DNA of 64,000 nucleotides, taken from contig NZ_CP053439.1 in the NCBI RefSeq assembly GCF_000769405.2, positions 4,515,001 through 4,579,000 on the forward strand, in the 5' to 3' direction. Source of the stretch: Rhizobium brockwellii. GTDB taxonomy: Bacteria; Pseudomonadota; Alphaproteobacteria; Rhizobiales; Rhizobiaceae. Below are positions 28,372 to 37,374 of the stretch, piece after piece. The notes beneath the pieces were generated by a model. It was not told the origin of the DNA. It made no database searches and saw nothing but the letters and a program-made list of their open reading frames with translations. Numbering within the stretch: the stretch's first letter is position 1; every line of letters begins with the position of its first letter. A program made the position numbers and the translations under genes.

Positions 28372-29378
28372 GCCAGCCGGCCATTATCCTTGCCATGCAA
28401 CCGTCGCGCACGCAGCATGTCCTGCCGGATGAGGTTCTGCGCCGGCTGAGTAGTATTGGTCGCCTGCTGGATTCCAAGCCGCTGCAACGCTTCGACGACG
28501 AGCGGGCGAGCCGTCTGCTGGCTCAAGCCGAAATCCTGATCACCGGCTGGGGCGGGCCCTATGTCGGGCCTGAAATTCTCGCCGCAGCGCCGCATCTGAA
28601 GTTCATCGTCCATGCCGCGGGCACGGTCAAAGGCGTCATCGACGACGCCATCTTCGAAGCGGGTATCCCGGTCAGTCATTCGGCCGAGGCCAATGCCGTG
28701 CCGGTGGCCGAATTCACGCTGGCGGCGATCATCTTCGCCGGCAAGCGCGTTTTCCGTTTCCGCGATCTCTACGTCGCCGACCGAAACCGCAACCGCACCC
28801 ATCCGATGCAGCGCGAAGCGATCGGAAATTACCGCCGCACCGTCGGCATCGTCGGCGCTTCGCGTATCGGCCGGCGCGTCATCGAGCTCCTGAAACCCTT
28901 TGACTATAGACTGCTGCTCGCCGACCCGACGCTTGATGCCACCGAGGCGGCCGGCCTCGGAACGGAAAAGGCCGATCTCGACGAATTGATGCGGCAGGCG
29001 GATATCGTCTCCCTGCATGCGCCGTCGCTGCCGTCGACACAGCATATGATCGATGCGCGAAGGCTGTCGCTGATGAAGGATGGCGCGACGCTCATCAACA
29101 CGGCACGCGGCATTCTCATCGATGAGGCGGCCTTGCTTTCAGCGCTCAAGACCGGTCGTATCGACGCGGTCCTCGACGTCACCGATCCGGAAATCCCGGA
29201 GGCAGGGTCTGCTTTCTACGATCTGCCGAACGTGTTTCTGACGCCGCATATTGCCGGCGCCATCGGGCTGGAACGGGCACGCCTCGGGGAGATGGCGGTG
29301 GATGAGATAGAGCGCTTCGTGACCGGCCAGCCGCTGCTTTACCAGATCCACCGGGCAAATCTCGAAAATATCGCCTGA
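28368..29378 (+). CDS. D-isomer-specific 2-hydroxyacid dehydrogenase family protein
   Basis: NAD(P)-dependent oxidoreductase of the phosphoglycerate dehydrogenase type, 336 aa. The nucleotide motif is VGIVGASRIGRRVIELL (GxSxxG variant). The catalytic Arg is in INTARGILIDEAALLSAL, and the acid-base His in FLTPHIAGAIGLERARLG; a Glu pairs with it in DVTDPEIPEAG. The ATGA overlap with the DUF2264 gene indicates coupled translation and a shared pathway. The substrate is not predictable from sequence. Confidence 0.9.
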   Translation: MSQPAIILAMQPSRTQHVLPDEVLRRLSSIGRLLDSKPLQRFDDERASRLLAQAEILITGWGGPYVGPEILAAAPHLKFIVHAAGTVKGVIDDAIFEAGIPVSHSAEANAVPVAEFTLAAIIFAGKRVFRFRDLYVADRNRNRTHPMQREAIGNYRRTVGIVGASRIGRRVIELLKPFDYRLLLADPTLDATEAAGLGTEKADLDELMRQADIVSLHAPSLPSTQHMIDARRLSLMKDGATLINTARGILIDEAALLSALKTGRIDAVLDVTDPEIPEAGSAFYDLPNVFLTPHIAGAIGLERARLGEMAVDEIERFVTGQPLLYQIHRANLENIA

Positions 29379-29393
29379 GGTGCGTCGAGCGGC

Positions 29394-29500
29394 TTAGAGC
29401 AATTCCAGCAAAAGTGCGCAGCGGTTTTGCGTCCGGAATTGCGTAAAAACAAAGCGATAGAGCGTTTCCGTGATTCTGAGAAAAAGCGGAAATGCTCTAT
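29394..29500. repeat. Mosaic repeat, second type
   Basis: Two imperfect palindromes: GAGCAATTCC...CCGGAATTG around the module AAAGTGCGCAGCGGTTTTG, then GATAGAGCGTTTCCG...CGGAAATGCTCTATC. A rearranged partial copy is at 8469-8541. It lies between convergent genes and may act as a bidirectional transcript end. Confidence 0.75.
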
Positions 29501-29509
29501 CGAAGAGCA

Positions 29510-30787
29510 TCAGCGCGACGTCCTCAGCGAATTTGGCGAACCGTCATTGGCAAGTTCAGGCATCAGATCGGCAATGTTGACCACCTTGCCGGTGCGCGAA
29601 CTCGTCAACGCGGCTATGCCGCAGAGCACCGACATGGCGCCCGCCCGCGTGCCGGCGCGCTGCGCAAGCTTGTCTTCCATATCGGTCTTGAAGATCATGT
29701 TGCGCATCCGGTCGTCGCCGCCGTAATGGCCGCCTGTGAAATGCGGAACGACGATGCGCTCCACCGCCTCCTTGCCATCAGGGAAATTGCGGATGAGGAG
29801 AATCGTGTCCTCCTTCGGCTCTTCCCAGGGCTGGGCCTCATATTGGCGAAGCTCAATGCGCCCTTTGGTGCCGTTGAAGGCGAGGTGATGGCCCTCGATC
29901 GGCTGGAAGGTGTTCAGCGAATAGGAGACATGGACGTTGTTGCGGTAACGGAGCGACACCACCATCGTATCAGGAATGTCGATGTCCTCGCGGAAGACGC
30001 AGCCGTCTCGGAAGTAGCCGTCGATCTTCGAGGGATCCTCGTAAAGCGAATCGAGGAAAGGATCGGCCTCAAGATCGAGGTAGTAGTCGCATTCATGCGC
30101 GTGCGGACAGAGCTTGCAGCGCGGGCCGCGGAACGGGCCCTTGCGGCCGTAATTCTGCAGGTCGGCGAAGGAGGTGACGGCATCGGGATCGCTGTCGAGA
30201 TACCAGTTCAGCAGATCGAAATGATGCGTTGCCTTGTGGACGAACAGACTACCGGAATTTTCCGTATAGGCATGCCAGCGGCGGAAATAATCCGCGCCGT
30301 GCTTGGTGTTCAGATACCAATGAAAATCGACCGAGGTGACCCGGCCGATCTCGCCGGCATTCAGCAATTCCTTGATCTTCGCCGCCGTCGGCGCATAGCG
30401 ATAATTGAAGGATACGTCGACCCGGCGACCAGTGCGCTTTTCGGCATCCAGAATCCGGCGAATCTTTTCGACTGAGGTCGTCATCGGCTTTTCGGTAATG
30501 ACATCGATGCCGGACTCCAGCGCCCGCACGACGATATCGTCATGCGTATGGTCGGGCGTACAGACGATGACGAGATCCGGCTTCTGCTCAGCAAGCATCG
30601 AATCGATGTTTTCGTAGAGCGGCGCATTGCTGCCGATCATGTTGCGGGCGCGCTCGCCGCGCAGCGAATTCTTTTCGACGATGGCGGTCAGGTCGACATG
30701 CTCGCGCCAGCCGGCAAGCAGATCCTTGCCCCACATGGTGGTGCCGCGGTTTCCCGTACCGATCAGGGCAAAACGGCGTTTCTCCAT
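29510..30787 (-). CDS. Gfo/Idh/MocA-family oxidoreductase, 425 aa
   Basis: NAD(P)-dependent sugar or inositol dehydrogenase family. The Rossmann motif is FALIGTGNRGTTMW at the N terminus; EKPMTTSVEKIRRIL carries the conserved Lys of the EKP motif. YRYAPTAAKIKELL and the SLFVHKATHHFDLLNWYLDS block (with the catalytic-type His) are typical. Cysteines in RCKLCPHAHECDYY may bind a metal, which is unusual for short family members but seen in the longer ones. AGGAGG precedes the ATG at 30787. It is the last gene of the leftward operon that starts at 34112. Confidence 0.88.
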   Translation of the reverse strand: MEKRRFALIGTGNRGTTMWGKDLLAGWREHVDLTAIVEKNSLRGERARNMIGSNAPLYENIDSMLAEQKPDLVIVCTPDHTHDDIVVRALESGIDVITEKPMTTSVEKIRRILDAEKRTGRRVDVSFNYRYAPTAAKIKELLNAGEIGRVTSVDFHWYLNTKHGADYFRRWHAYTENSGSLFVHKATHHFDLLNWYLDSDPDAVTSFADLQNYGRKGPFRGPRCKLCPHAHECDYYLDLEADPFLDSLYEDPSKIDGYFRDGCVFREDIDIPDTMVVSLRYRNNVHVSYSLNTFQPIEGHHLAFNGTKGRIELRQYEAQPWEEPKEDTILLIRNFPDGKEAVERIVVPHFTGGHYGGDDRMRNMIFKTDMEDKLAQRAGTRAGAMSVLCGIAALTSSRTGKVVNIADLMPELANDGSPNSLRTSR

Positions 30788-30819
30788 CGAATGATCCTCC
30801 TGCATGCGTGATGAAACTT

Positions 30820-31659
30820 TTAATGAAAATCAGCCTGGCAGCAGCTTCTGAAGCGCTCGACGCAGGTGGCGATCACTTCTTCGGCCGGGCGTTTCCACCA
30901 GTTTTCGGCCGAAAAGATCTCCACCTCCTGAGCGCCGAAAAAACCGGCGGCCTGCACCATCCGTCTTATGCCTTTGAGGTCGATCACACCATCGCCCATC
31001 ATGCCGCGGTCGAGCAGCATGTCCTTTGTCGGCACCAGCCAGTCGCAGATGTGATGGGCAAAGATGCGTTTCATGCGCCCGGCGCGGGCGATCTGGCTGG
31101 CAAGATCGGGATCCCACCAGACATGATAGACATCGACCGCAACGCCGACATCCTCCCCGAGTTGTTCGCACATATCGAGCGCCTGACCGAGCGTGTTCAC
31201 GCAGGCACGGTCCGCGGCATACATTGGATGCAGCGGTTCGATGGCGAGCTTCACGCCGGCAGCCTGCGCATGCGGCAGCACGGCGGCGATGCCGTCGAAC
31301 ACCATTTGGCGGGCGGCAACGATGTCCTTCGAACTATCAGGCAGGCCACCGACGACGAGCACGAGGCAATCGGCGGAAAATGCTGCCGCCTCATCGATGG
31401 CCCGCCTGTTGTCGTCGAGGTTTTTCTGCCAGTCGGCATCGTTCGCCGCCGGAAAGAAGCCACCGCGGCAAAGGCCGGTCAGCTTGATGCCGTTCGACTT
31501 GACGATACGCACCGCCTCGTCGAGACCAACCTTGGCCACCTGGTCGCGCCACGGCGCAATCGAAGTGATGCCGTGTTTCAGGCAGATATCGACGGCTTCG
31601 GCAAAACCGCATTGCTCGCGGATCGTCGCCAGATTGATCGAAAGTCCTTCGACCTGCAT
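30820..31659 (-). CDS. Sugar phosphate isomerase/epimerase (AP endonuclease 2-type TIM barrel)
   Basis: A 279-aa protein with the metal-binding residues expected in xylose-isomerase-like barrels: Glu in KLAIEPLHPMY, Asp and His in VAVDVYHVWWDP, His in IFAHHICDWLVP, and a final Glu in EVEIFSAENWW. It probably isomerises a ketose or oxidised sugar produced by the two dehydrogenases of the same operon. GGGAGGAG precedes the ATG. A 137-bp repeat separates it from the upstream gene. Confidence 0.85.
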   Translation of the reverse strand: MQVEGLSINLATIREQCGFAEAVDICLKHGITSIAPWRDQVAKVGLDEAVRIVKSNGIKLTGLCRGGFFPAANDADWQKNLDDNRRAIDEAAAFSADCLVLVVGGLPDSSKDIVAARQMVFDGIAAVLPHAQAAGVKLAIEPLHPMYAADRACVNTLGQALDMCEQLGEDVGVAVDVYHVWWDPDLASQIARAGRMKRIFAHHICDWLVPTKDMLLDRGMMGDGVIDLKGIRRMVQAAGFFGAQEVEIFSAENWWKRPAEEVIATCVERFRSCCQADFH

Positions 31660-31676
31660 GTCATTCTCCTCCCATC

Positions 31677-31795
31677 ACTACGGCGCCGCGCGTCTCTTCA
31701 GACGCCCAAAGGACGATGTAGCACTTTGAATTGCTGCATAATTTTGTCCTCAAATCGGTTCCGACTTAAGGACAAAATTATGCAGCAGCCCGTGC
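31677..31795. repeat. Two-palindrome mosaic repeat inside the leftward operon
   Basis: One palindrome begins CTGCATAATTTTGTCC and closes GGACAAAATTATGCAG. The other contains GCGTCTGAAGAGACGC flanked by CTACATCG/CGCCGTAG (read on the minus strand). The same pair in the same order, inverted relative to this copy, lies at about 51356-51475. It fills the gap between the DUF993 and isomerase genes and would fold on their mRNA. Confidence 0.85.
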
Positions 31796-31796
31796 T

Positions 31797-32960
31797 TCAG
31801 TTGACGCCGTGGACGGCAAGCACCTGTTTCATGCGCGCCGTTGCGAGTTCCGGATCGGCGAGAACCCGGGCCTTGTCGGCCAGGCGGTAGAGTTCGGCCA
31901 GATGTGTCAGCGAGCGGGTGCTCTGCTGGCCGCCGACCATGACGAAATGATCCTGCAGGCCGTTGAGATAGGCGAGGAAGACGACGCCGGTCTTGTAGAA
32001 GCGGGTCGGCGCCTTGAATATGTGGCGCGACAGCGGCACGGTCGGCTCCAGCAGATCGAAGAATTCATGGTTGCTCTTGCGGCCGAGCGCTTCCAGCGCT
32101 GCCGAGGCAGCCGGAGCGATCGCATCGAAAATGCCGAGCAGTGCGTCGGAATGGCCCTCTTCGTCGCCGGCGATCAGTTCGGCATAGTTGAAATCGTCGC
32201 CGGTATACATGCGCACGCCTTTCGGCAGCCGCCGGCGCATCGCCACTTCCTTCTCCTTGGAGAGCAGCGAGATCTTGATGCCGTCGACCTTGTCGGCATG
32301 GGCCTCGATCACCTCGAGGCAGGTGGACATGGCTTGGATATGATCACGGTTGCCCCAGTAACCCTCAAGCGCCGGATCGAACATTTCGCCGAGCCAATGG
32401 ATGATGACGGGTTCCTTGACCTGGCGAAGGATGCGGTCATAGACGCGGATGTAGTCGTCCGGGCCTTTGGCGGCAGCGGCAAGCGCCCGGCTTGCCATTA
32501 GGATGATCCGGCCGCCGGCCGCCTCCACGGTTTCGATCTGCTCTTCATAGGCTCTGAGGATGGTGTCGACAGTGACGTCGGGTCCCGGGGTCAGATGGTC
32601 GGTGCCGGCGCCGCAGGCGATCAGCGCGTCCTTGCGGCCGGCCGCCTCACTGAGCGCCCGGCGGATGAGGTCGCGCGCTTCCGGCCAGCCGAGGCCCATG
32701 CCGCGCTGCGCCGTATCCATCGCTTCGGCAACGCCGAGGCCGAGATCCCAGAGCCGGTGGCGGAAGGCGAGGGTGCGCTCCCAATCGATCGCCGGCGTCA
32801 GCCACGGATCGTTGTCGGCGAGCGGATCGGCGACGACATGGGCGGCGGCAAAGGCGATGCGCGGAAAGGCCTTGGCGTCGCGCTTGGCTAGCGCGATCGG
32901 CGTGCCGGTCAGCGTGTAGGGAACGATCTTGCCGTCGAGAGGGAGATTGATCGTCGTCAC
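31797..32960 (-). CDS. DUF993 protein, dihydrodipicolinate-synthase-like aldolase family
   Basis: A 387-aa TIM-barrel protein of the DUF993 family, related to class I aldolases such as DapA. The likely Schiff-base Lys is in KVDGIKISLLSKEKE. VIIHWLGEMFDPALEGYWG and DHFVMVGGQQSTRSL are characteristic family blocks. It probably cleaves or dehydrates an oxidised sugar derivative. GTG is the start, 3 bp after the stop of the upstream oxidoreductase, with GGAG a dozen bases before it, so translation is coupled. No member with a proven reaction is known to me. Confidence 0.8.
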   Translation of the reverse strand: MTTINLPLDGKIVPYTLTGTPIALAKRDAKAFPRIAFAAAHVVADPLADNDPWLTPAIDWERTLAFRHRLWDLGLGVAEAMDTAQRGMGLGWPEARDLIRRALSEAAGRKDALIACGAGTDHLTPGPDVTVDTILRAYEEQIETVEAAGGRIILMASRALAAAAKGPDDYIRVYDRILRQVKEPVIIHWLGEMFDPALEGYWGNRDHIQAMSTCLEVIEAHADKVDGIKISLLSKEKEVAMRRRLPKGVRMYTGDDFNYAELIAGDEEGHSDALLGIFDAIAPAASAALEALGRKSNHEFFDLLEPTVPLSRHIFKAPTRFYKTGVVFLAYLNGLQDHFVMVGGQQSTRSLTHLAELYRLADKARVLADPELATARMKQVLAVHGVN

Positions 32961-32963
32961 GGC

Positions 32964-34112
32964 TCAGAACTCCAGTGCGGGAACGTCGAGCCAGCGACGC
33001 TCGGCCCAGGATTTCAGCCCGAGTTCGGCAAGCTGCACACCCTTGGCGCCGGCTTCCAGGCCATAGGGCCACGGCGCGTCTTCGACGACATGGCGGATGA
33101 ACATTTCCCACTGCGCCTTGAAACCGTTTTCGAAGGCCTGCGTGTCCGGAACCTCATCCCAGGTCTTGTAGAAGTCGATCGTCTGGGGCTGGTCCGGGTT
33201 CCAGACCGGCTTCGGCGTGTTGACGCGGTGCTGGCTCCAGCATTTCGTCAGGCCGGCGACGGCCGAACCATGCGTGCCGTCGACCTGGAAGGTGACGAGG
33301 TCGTCGCGGCGGACGCGGACGGCCCAGGAGGAATTGACCTGCGCGATCGCGCCGCCTTCGAGCTCGAAGGTCGCATAGGCCGCATCGTCGGTGTCGCAGT
33401 CATAGGGCTTGCCCTGCTCGTCGATGCGGCGCGGAATATGCGTAGCGCCGAGGCAGGATACGGCTTTGACTTCGCCGAACAGATTGTCGAGCACGTAGCG
33501 CCAGTGGCAGAGCATGTCGAGGATGATGCCGCCGCCGTCGCCCTTGCGATAGTTCCAGGACGGGCGCTGGGCCGGCACGCCCCAATCGCCTTCAAAAACC
33601 CAGTAGCCGAATTCGCCGCGCACCGAGAGGATCTTGCCGAAGAAGCCGGAATCCCTGAGCAGCGCCAGCTTGCGCAGGCCGGGCAGGAAGAGTTTGTCCT
33701 GCACGACGCCATGCTTGAGGCCGGAGCCGCGCGCCTTGCGGGCAAGGTCGAGTGCCACCTGTAGATCGTCGGAAATCGGCTTTTCGCAATAGACATGTTT
33801 GCCGGCATCGAGCGCCTTGGACAGCAGCTCGGCTCGCATCAGCGTCGTGCCGGCGTCGAAGAAGATCGTGTCGTCAGGATTGGCGAGAGCCGCATCGAGA
33901 TCGGTCGACCAGCGCTTGATGCCGTGCTTCTTCGCCAGCTCTTCCATCTTGGCGCCGTTGCGGCCGACGATGATCGGGTCGATCTCGAGTTTCTCACCCG
34001 ATTTCAGCGCAATGCCGCCCTGGTCGCGGAAGGCGAGAATCGAACGCACCAGGTGTTGATTGTAACCCATGCGGCCGGTGACGCCGTGCAAGATGATCCC
34101 CAAGCGTGCCAT
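32964..34112 (-). CDS. Gfo/Idh/MocA-family oxidoreductase, 382 aa
   Basis: First gene of the leftward operon. The N-terminal motif is LGIILHGVTGRMGYNQHL, and CEKPISDDLQVALDLARKA holds the EKP Lys. VQDKLFLPGLRKLALL and GGGIILDMLCHWRYVLDNL (with the catalytic-type His after Cys) are family landmarks. It probably oxidises a sugar or sugar acid. A near-perfect ribosome site GGGAGGAAAAA precedes the ATG at 34112. A 16-bp palindrome lies 62 bp upstream, matching two others near by, so control by the adjacent TetR protein is likely. Confidence 0.88.
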   Translation of the reverse strand: MARLGIILHGVTGRMGYNQHLVRSILAFRDQGGIALKSGEKLEIDPIIVGRNGAKMEELAKKHGIKRWSTDLDAALANPDDTIFFDAGTTLMRAELLSKALDAGKHVYCEKPISDDLQVALDLARKARGSGLKHGVVQDKLFLPGLRKLALLRDSGFFGKILSVRGEFGYWVFEGDWGVPAQRPSWNYRKGDGGGIILDMLCHWRYVLDNLFGEVKAVSCLGATHIPRRIDEQGKPYDCDTDDAAYATFELEGGAIAQVNSSWAVRVRRDDLVTFQVDGTHGSAVAGLTKCWSQHRVNTPKPVWNPDQPQTIDFYKTWDEVPDTQAFENGFKAQWEMFIRHVVEDAPWPYGLEAGAKGVQLAELGLKSWAERRWLDVPALEF

Positions 34113-34174
34113 TTTTTCCTCCCAGCAGATTTTTGCGGCGGGAGCGGGCATCCTCGTCCGGTCCTCCCGAGCCG

Positions 34175-34190
34175 GTAACTAAACAGTTAC
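34175..34190. promoter_or_regulatory. TetR-type operator, site 1
   Basis: GTAACT-AAAC-AGTTAC, a perfect 6-bp inverted repeat with a 4-bp spacer, 62 nt upstream of the leftward operon. Two similar sites lie at the same distance from other operons at 35043 and 46793. Confidence 0.75.
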
Positions 34191-34243
34191 TTGATGGCAG
34201 AAGAGCAGCTCGGCTGTCAATAGTCAAATCCGAATTTCGAGAT

Positions 34244-34921
34244 TCAGCGCTTGATCGAGGCGAGCGTGACGTGGACGATATGCCTTTCCCAGGCATTGAG
34301 ATGGGTCGGCTCGATCAGGTCGCGGCCGAAGATCGTCGACAGCGTGTACTGGTTGGACAGATAGAAATAGCCGAGCGACGCGATCGTCAGGTAGACATGC
34401 AGGGGATCGGCGGTCTCGATGAAGACCCCCTGCTTCTTTCCCTGCTCGAGCACGTCCGAAAGCTCGCCGATCAGATGCGAATGCAGTTCCTTGAGCCGGA
34501 CGGACTGGCGCAGCCAGCGGGCCCGATGCAGATTTTCCGTGCCGAGCAGGCTGAGGAATTCCGGATGTTGGAGGAAGTAACGCCAGGTGAAGAGCGCCAG
34601 TTCGCCGATGCCTTCCTCGGGGCTGCGGTCGCCGATATGGAGCGCGCGTTCGGCGGTGCGGATGCCGACATAGGCCTCTTCGAGCACTCTGAGGTAGAGC
34701 TGCTCCTTGTCGCCGAAATAATGATAGAGCATTCGCTTGTTGGTGCCGGCGCGCTCGGCGATGGCGTCGACACGAGCCCCGCCCATGCCGTTCTCGGCAA
34801 ATTCCCGGGTCGCCGCGTCAAGGATCGCGGCGCGCGTCCGCTCCGGATCGCGTTGGGCCGTCCGTTCCGTAGCTGGGCGCCGAGACCTTTTCTTTTCCCC
34901 GTTCTCGCCGCTGTCGTTCAT
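34244..34921 (-). CDS. TetR/AcrR-family transcriptional regulator
   Basis: A 225-aa regulator whose HTH is at residues 27-75 (RAAILDAATREFAENGMGGARVDAIAERAGTNKRMLYHYFGDKEQL). The C-terminal ligand domain is helical and resembles the TetR_C groups found near catabolic genes. The N-terminal 20 residues are charged and probably flexible. The start at 34921 has GGAGGTGGAGA upstream. It lies between two operons whose promoters share a palindrome, so it is the probable repressor of both and of the distant uxaC operon. Confidence 0.92.
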   Translation of the reverse strand: MNDSGENGEKKRSRRPATERTAQRDPERTRAAILDAATREFAENGMGGARVDAIAERAGTNKRMLYHYFGDKEQLYLRVLEEAYVGIRTAERALHIGDRSPEEGIGELALFTWRYFLQHPEFLSLLGTENLHRARWLRQSVRLKELHSHLIGELSDVLEQGKKQGVFIETADPLHVYLTIASLGYFYLSNQYTLSTIFGRDLIEPTHLNAWERHIVHVTLASIKR

Positions 34922-35042
34922 TTCTCCACCTCCGCCTTCACATGTTGCGCTCATAAGCCTTCGGTGCGAAATTGTAAAAACCGAATTTGAAAGGCCCGCG
35001 AGCGACACCCGCTTGACACGCTCGCCGCTTTGCCCGTAGCTT

Positions 35043-35058
35043 GTAACCAATTAGTTAT
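35043..35058. promoter_or_regulatory. TetR-type operator, site 2
   Basis: GTAACC-AATT-AGTTAT, the same 6-4-6 pattern as site 1 with one mismatched end pair and one wobble. It is 63 nt upstream of the rightward transporter operon and 121 nt upstream of the TetR gene. An extra half site GGTAACT follows at 35069-35075. Confidence 0.72.
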
Positions 35059-35121
35059 TTATGCAAGGGTAACTAGGTCCGGAAGCGTGTGGAGGCGCTT
35101 CCCTTTGGAGGAGGAAAAGAA

Positions 35122-36408
35122 ATGACATTCCTTGTAAGCAGACGTAATTTCGTTGCGGGAGGAGCGACGCTTCTTTCGCTCTCGGCGATGGGAACCAGCG
35201 CTTTGGCACAGGAAACGCGCTTGCGTCTCCTTTGGTGGGGCTCGCAGCCGCGCGCGGATCGCACCAACAAGGTGTCGCAGCTCTATCAGTCGAAGAAGCC
35301 GGGCACCTCGGTCACCGGCGAATTCCTCGGCTGGGGCGACTACTGGCCGCGCCTTGCGACCCAGGTCGCCGGCCGTAACGCGCCCGACGTCATCCAGATG
35401 GATTATCGCTATATCGTCCAGTATGCGCGGCGCGGCGCGCTCGCCCCGCTCGAATCCTATATGCCGGCCAAACTCAACCTCGACGATTTCGACAAGGCGC
35501 AGATCGAAGGCGGCAGCGTCGACGGCCATCTCTACGGCGTCAGCCTCGGGGCGAATTCGGCCGCCACGGTCCTGAACACCACCGCCTTCAAGGAGGCCGG
35601 CGTCGATCTGCCGACCCAGGCGACCACCTGGGAAGAGTTCGCCCGCATGGGTGCGGAGATCACCAAGGCAGGCAAACGCAAGGGCATGTTCGGCTTGGCC
35701 GACGGCAGCGGCGGTGAACCGCTGTTCGAAAACTGGCTGCGTCAGCGCGGCAAGGCGCTTTATACTGCCGACGGCAAGATCGCCTTCGACGTGGACGATG
35801 CCTCCGAATGGTACGACATGTGGGCCAAGTTCCGTGCGGCCGGCGCTTGCGTTCCTGCCGATGTCCAGGCTCTCGACAAGAACGATATCGACACCAACAC
35901 GGTTTCGCTCGGCAAGTCGGCCGCCGGTTTTGCCCATTCCAACCAGTTCGTCGCCTATCAGGCAATGAACAAGGACAAGCTGGCGCTGTCCAACTACATG
36001 CGCATCAAGCCGGAATCGAAGGGCGGCCACTATCGCAAGCCTTCGATGTTCTTCTCGGTCTCCGCCCAGTCGAAAGCCGTGGACCTGGCCGTGGACTACG
36101 TCAATTTCTTCGTCAAGAACCCCGAGGCAGCGCTGCTTCTGGATGTCGAACGCGGCATTCCGGAATCGAGCGCCATGCGCGAGGTCGTCGCGGCGAAGCT
36201 TGACGAGAACGGCAAGGTTGCGCTGGCCTATGTCAGCGGCCTCGGCGATCTCGCCGGCAAATTGCCGCCGCCGCCGCCGGCCGGCGCCGGTGAAGGTGAG
36301 CTGATGTTACGCAACATCGCCGAACAGGTCGGCTTCGGACAGCTGTCTCCCTCCGACGGCGGCAAACAGCTTGTCGCTGAAATCACGCAGATTCTCGCAC
36401 GAGGCTGA
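35122..36408 (+). CDS. ABC transporter substrate-binding protein (sugar type)
   Basis: Family 1 solute-binding protein, 428 aa, captured in the periplasm. Its N terminus has a twin-arginine motif (VSRRNFVAGGATLLSLSAMG) and a probable cut after TSALA. The mature start LRLLWWGSQPRADRTNKVSQ is shared with the orphan protein at 23936-25222. A Pro-rich loop (LPPPPPAG) lies near the C terminus. GGAGGAGG precedes the ATG at 35122. The two permeases, an oxidoreductase and the ATPase follow directly, so this is the first gene of a complete importer operon. Confidence 0.92.
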   Translation: MTFLVSRRNFVAGGATLLSLSAMGTSALAQETRLRLLWWGSQPRADRTNKVSQLYQSKKPGTSVTGEFLGWGDYWPRLATQVAGRNAPDVIQMDYRYIVQYARRGALAPLESYMPAKLNLDDFDKAQIEGGSVDGHLYGVSLGANSAATVLNTTAFKEAGVDLPTQATTWEEFARMGAEITKAGKRKGMFGLADGSGGEPLFENWLRQRGKALYTADGKIAFDVDDASEWYDMWAKFRAAGACVPADVQALDKNDIDTNTVSLGKSAAGFAHSNQFVAYQAMNKDKLALSNYMRIKPESKGGHYRKPSMFFSVSAQSKAVDLAVDYVNFFVKNPEAALLLDVERGIPESSAMREVVAAKLDENGKVALAYVSGLGDLAGKLPPPPPAGAGEGELMLRNIAEQVGFGQLSPSDGGKQLVAEITQILARG

Positions 36409-36414
36409 TCCCGT

Positions 36415-37374
36415 ATGAGCAATGCGATGCGCACGCCCGCAGGGGCCATCAATGTGGAAAGATATCAGGGGGCCGTGGCTGAAGGACGCTTCAGGCGTCT
36501 CTGGAATGCCAACGCTCCCGGCTATCTCTTCCTTCTTCCATGGCTCATCGGCTTTTTCGGGCTGACGCTCGGGCCGGCCCTGATTTCGCTCTACCTTTCC
36601 TTCACCGACTTCGACATGCTTCAGTCGCCGCGGTGGGTGGGAATGGCGAATTACGTGCGCATCGCCACGGCGGATCCGAAATTCTCGGCCGCCATGCATG
36701 TCACCCTGACCTATGTCGTCTTTTCGGTGCCGTTCAAGCTGACCTTCGCCTTGCTGGTCGCCATGGCGCTGAACCGCGGCCTGCGCGGGCTGTCGGTCTA
36801 TCGTGCCATCTTCTATCTGCCGTCACTGCTCGGCGGTAGCGTGGCGATCGCCGTGCTCTGGCGTCAGCTTTTCGCTAGCGATGGCCTCGTCAATGCCGCG
36901 CTTTCATATTTCGGTATCGAAGGTCCGAGCTGGATCTCGCATCCCAACTATTCGATCTATACGCTGGTTGCGCTCTCCGTCTGGCAGTTCGGCTCGCCGA
37001 TGATTATTTTCCTGGCCGGTCTGCGCCAGATCCCGCAGGATATGTATGAGGCCGCGAGCCTCGACGGCGCCTCCAAGTTCCGGCAATTCTACAAGATCAC
37101 GCTGCCGCTTCTGACGCCGGTGATCTTTTTCAATGCCGTCGTCCAGACGATTGATGCCTTCAAGGCCTTCACGCCGGCCTTCATCATATCAGGCGGCACC
37201 GGCGGTCCGATCAACTCGACGCTGTTCTATACGCTCTACCTCTATCAGGAAGCCTTCGGCAATTTCCGCATGGGCTATGCCTCGGCGCTCGCCTGGATCC
37301 TGGTGGTGATCATTGCGATCTTCACCGCCTTCTCCTTCCTGACCTCGCGTTATTGGGTGCACTACGATGACTGA
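36415..37374 (+). CDS. ABC sugar transporter permease (MalF/UgpA type)
   Basis: A 319-aa inner-membrane protein with about six membrane segments starting at LFLLPWLIGFFGLTLGPALI. The ATPase-contact EAA loop is at DMYEAASLDGASKFRQFYKITLPLLTP. It begins 6 bp after the binding-protein stop and overlaps the next permease by 8 bp. The N-terminal cytoplasmic tail of about 35 residues is ordinary for this family. Confidence 0.92.
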   Translation: MSNAMRTPAGAINVERYQGAVAEGRFRRLWNANAPGYLFLLPWLIGFFGLTLGPALISLYLSFTDFDMLQSPRWVGMANYVRIATADPKFSAAMHVTLTYVVFSVPFKLTFALLVAMALNRGLRGLSVYRAIFYLPSLLGGSVAIAVLWRQLFASDGLVNAALSYFGIEGPSWISHPNYSIYTLVALSVWQFGSPMIIFLAGLRQIPQDMYEAASLDGASKFRQFYKITLPLLTPVIFFNAVVQTIDAFKAFTPAFIISGGTGGPINSTLFYTLYLYQEAFGNFRMGYASALAWILVVIIAIFTAFSFLTSRYWVHYDD

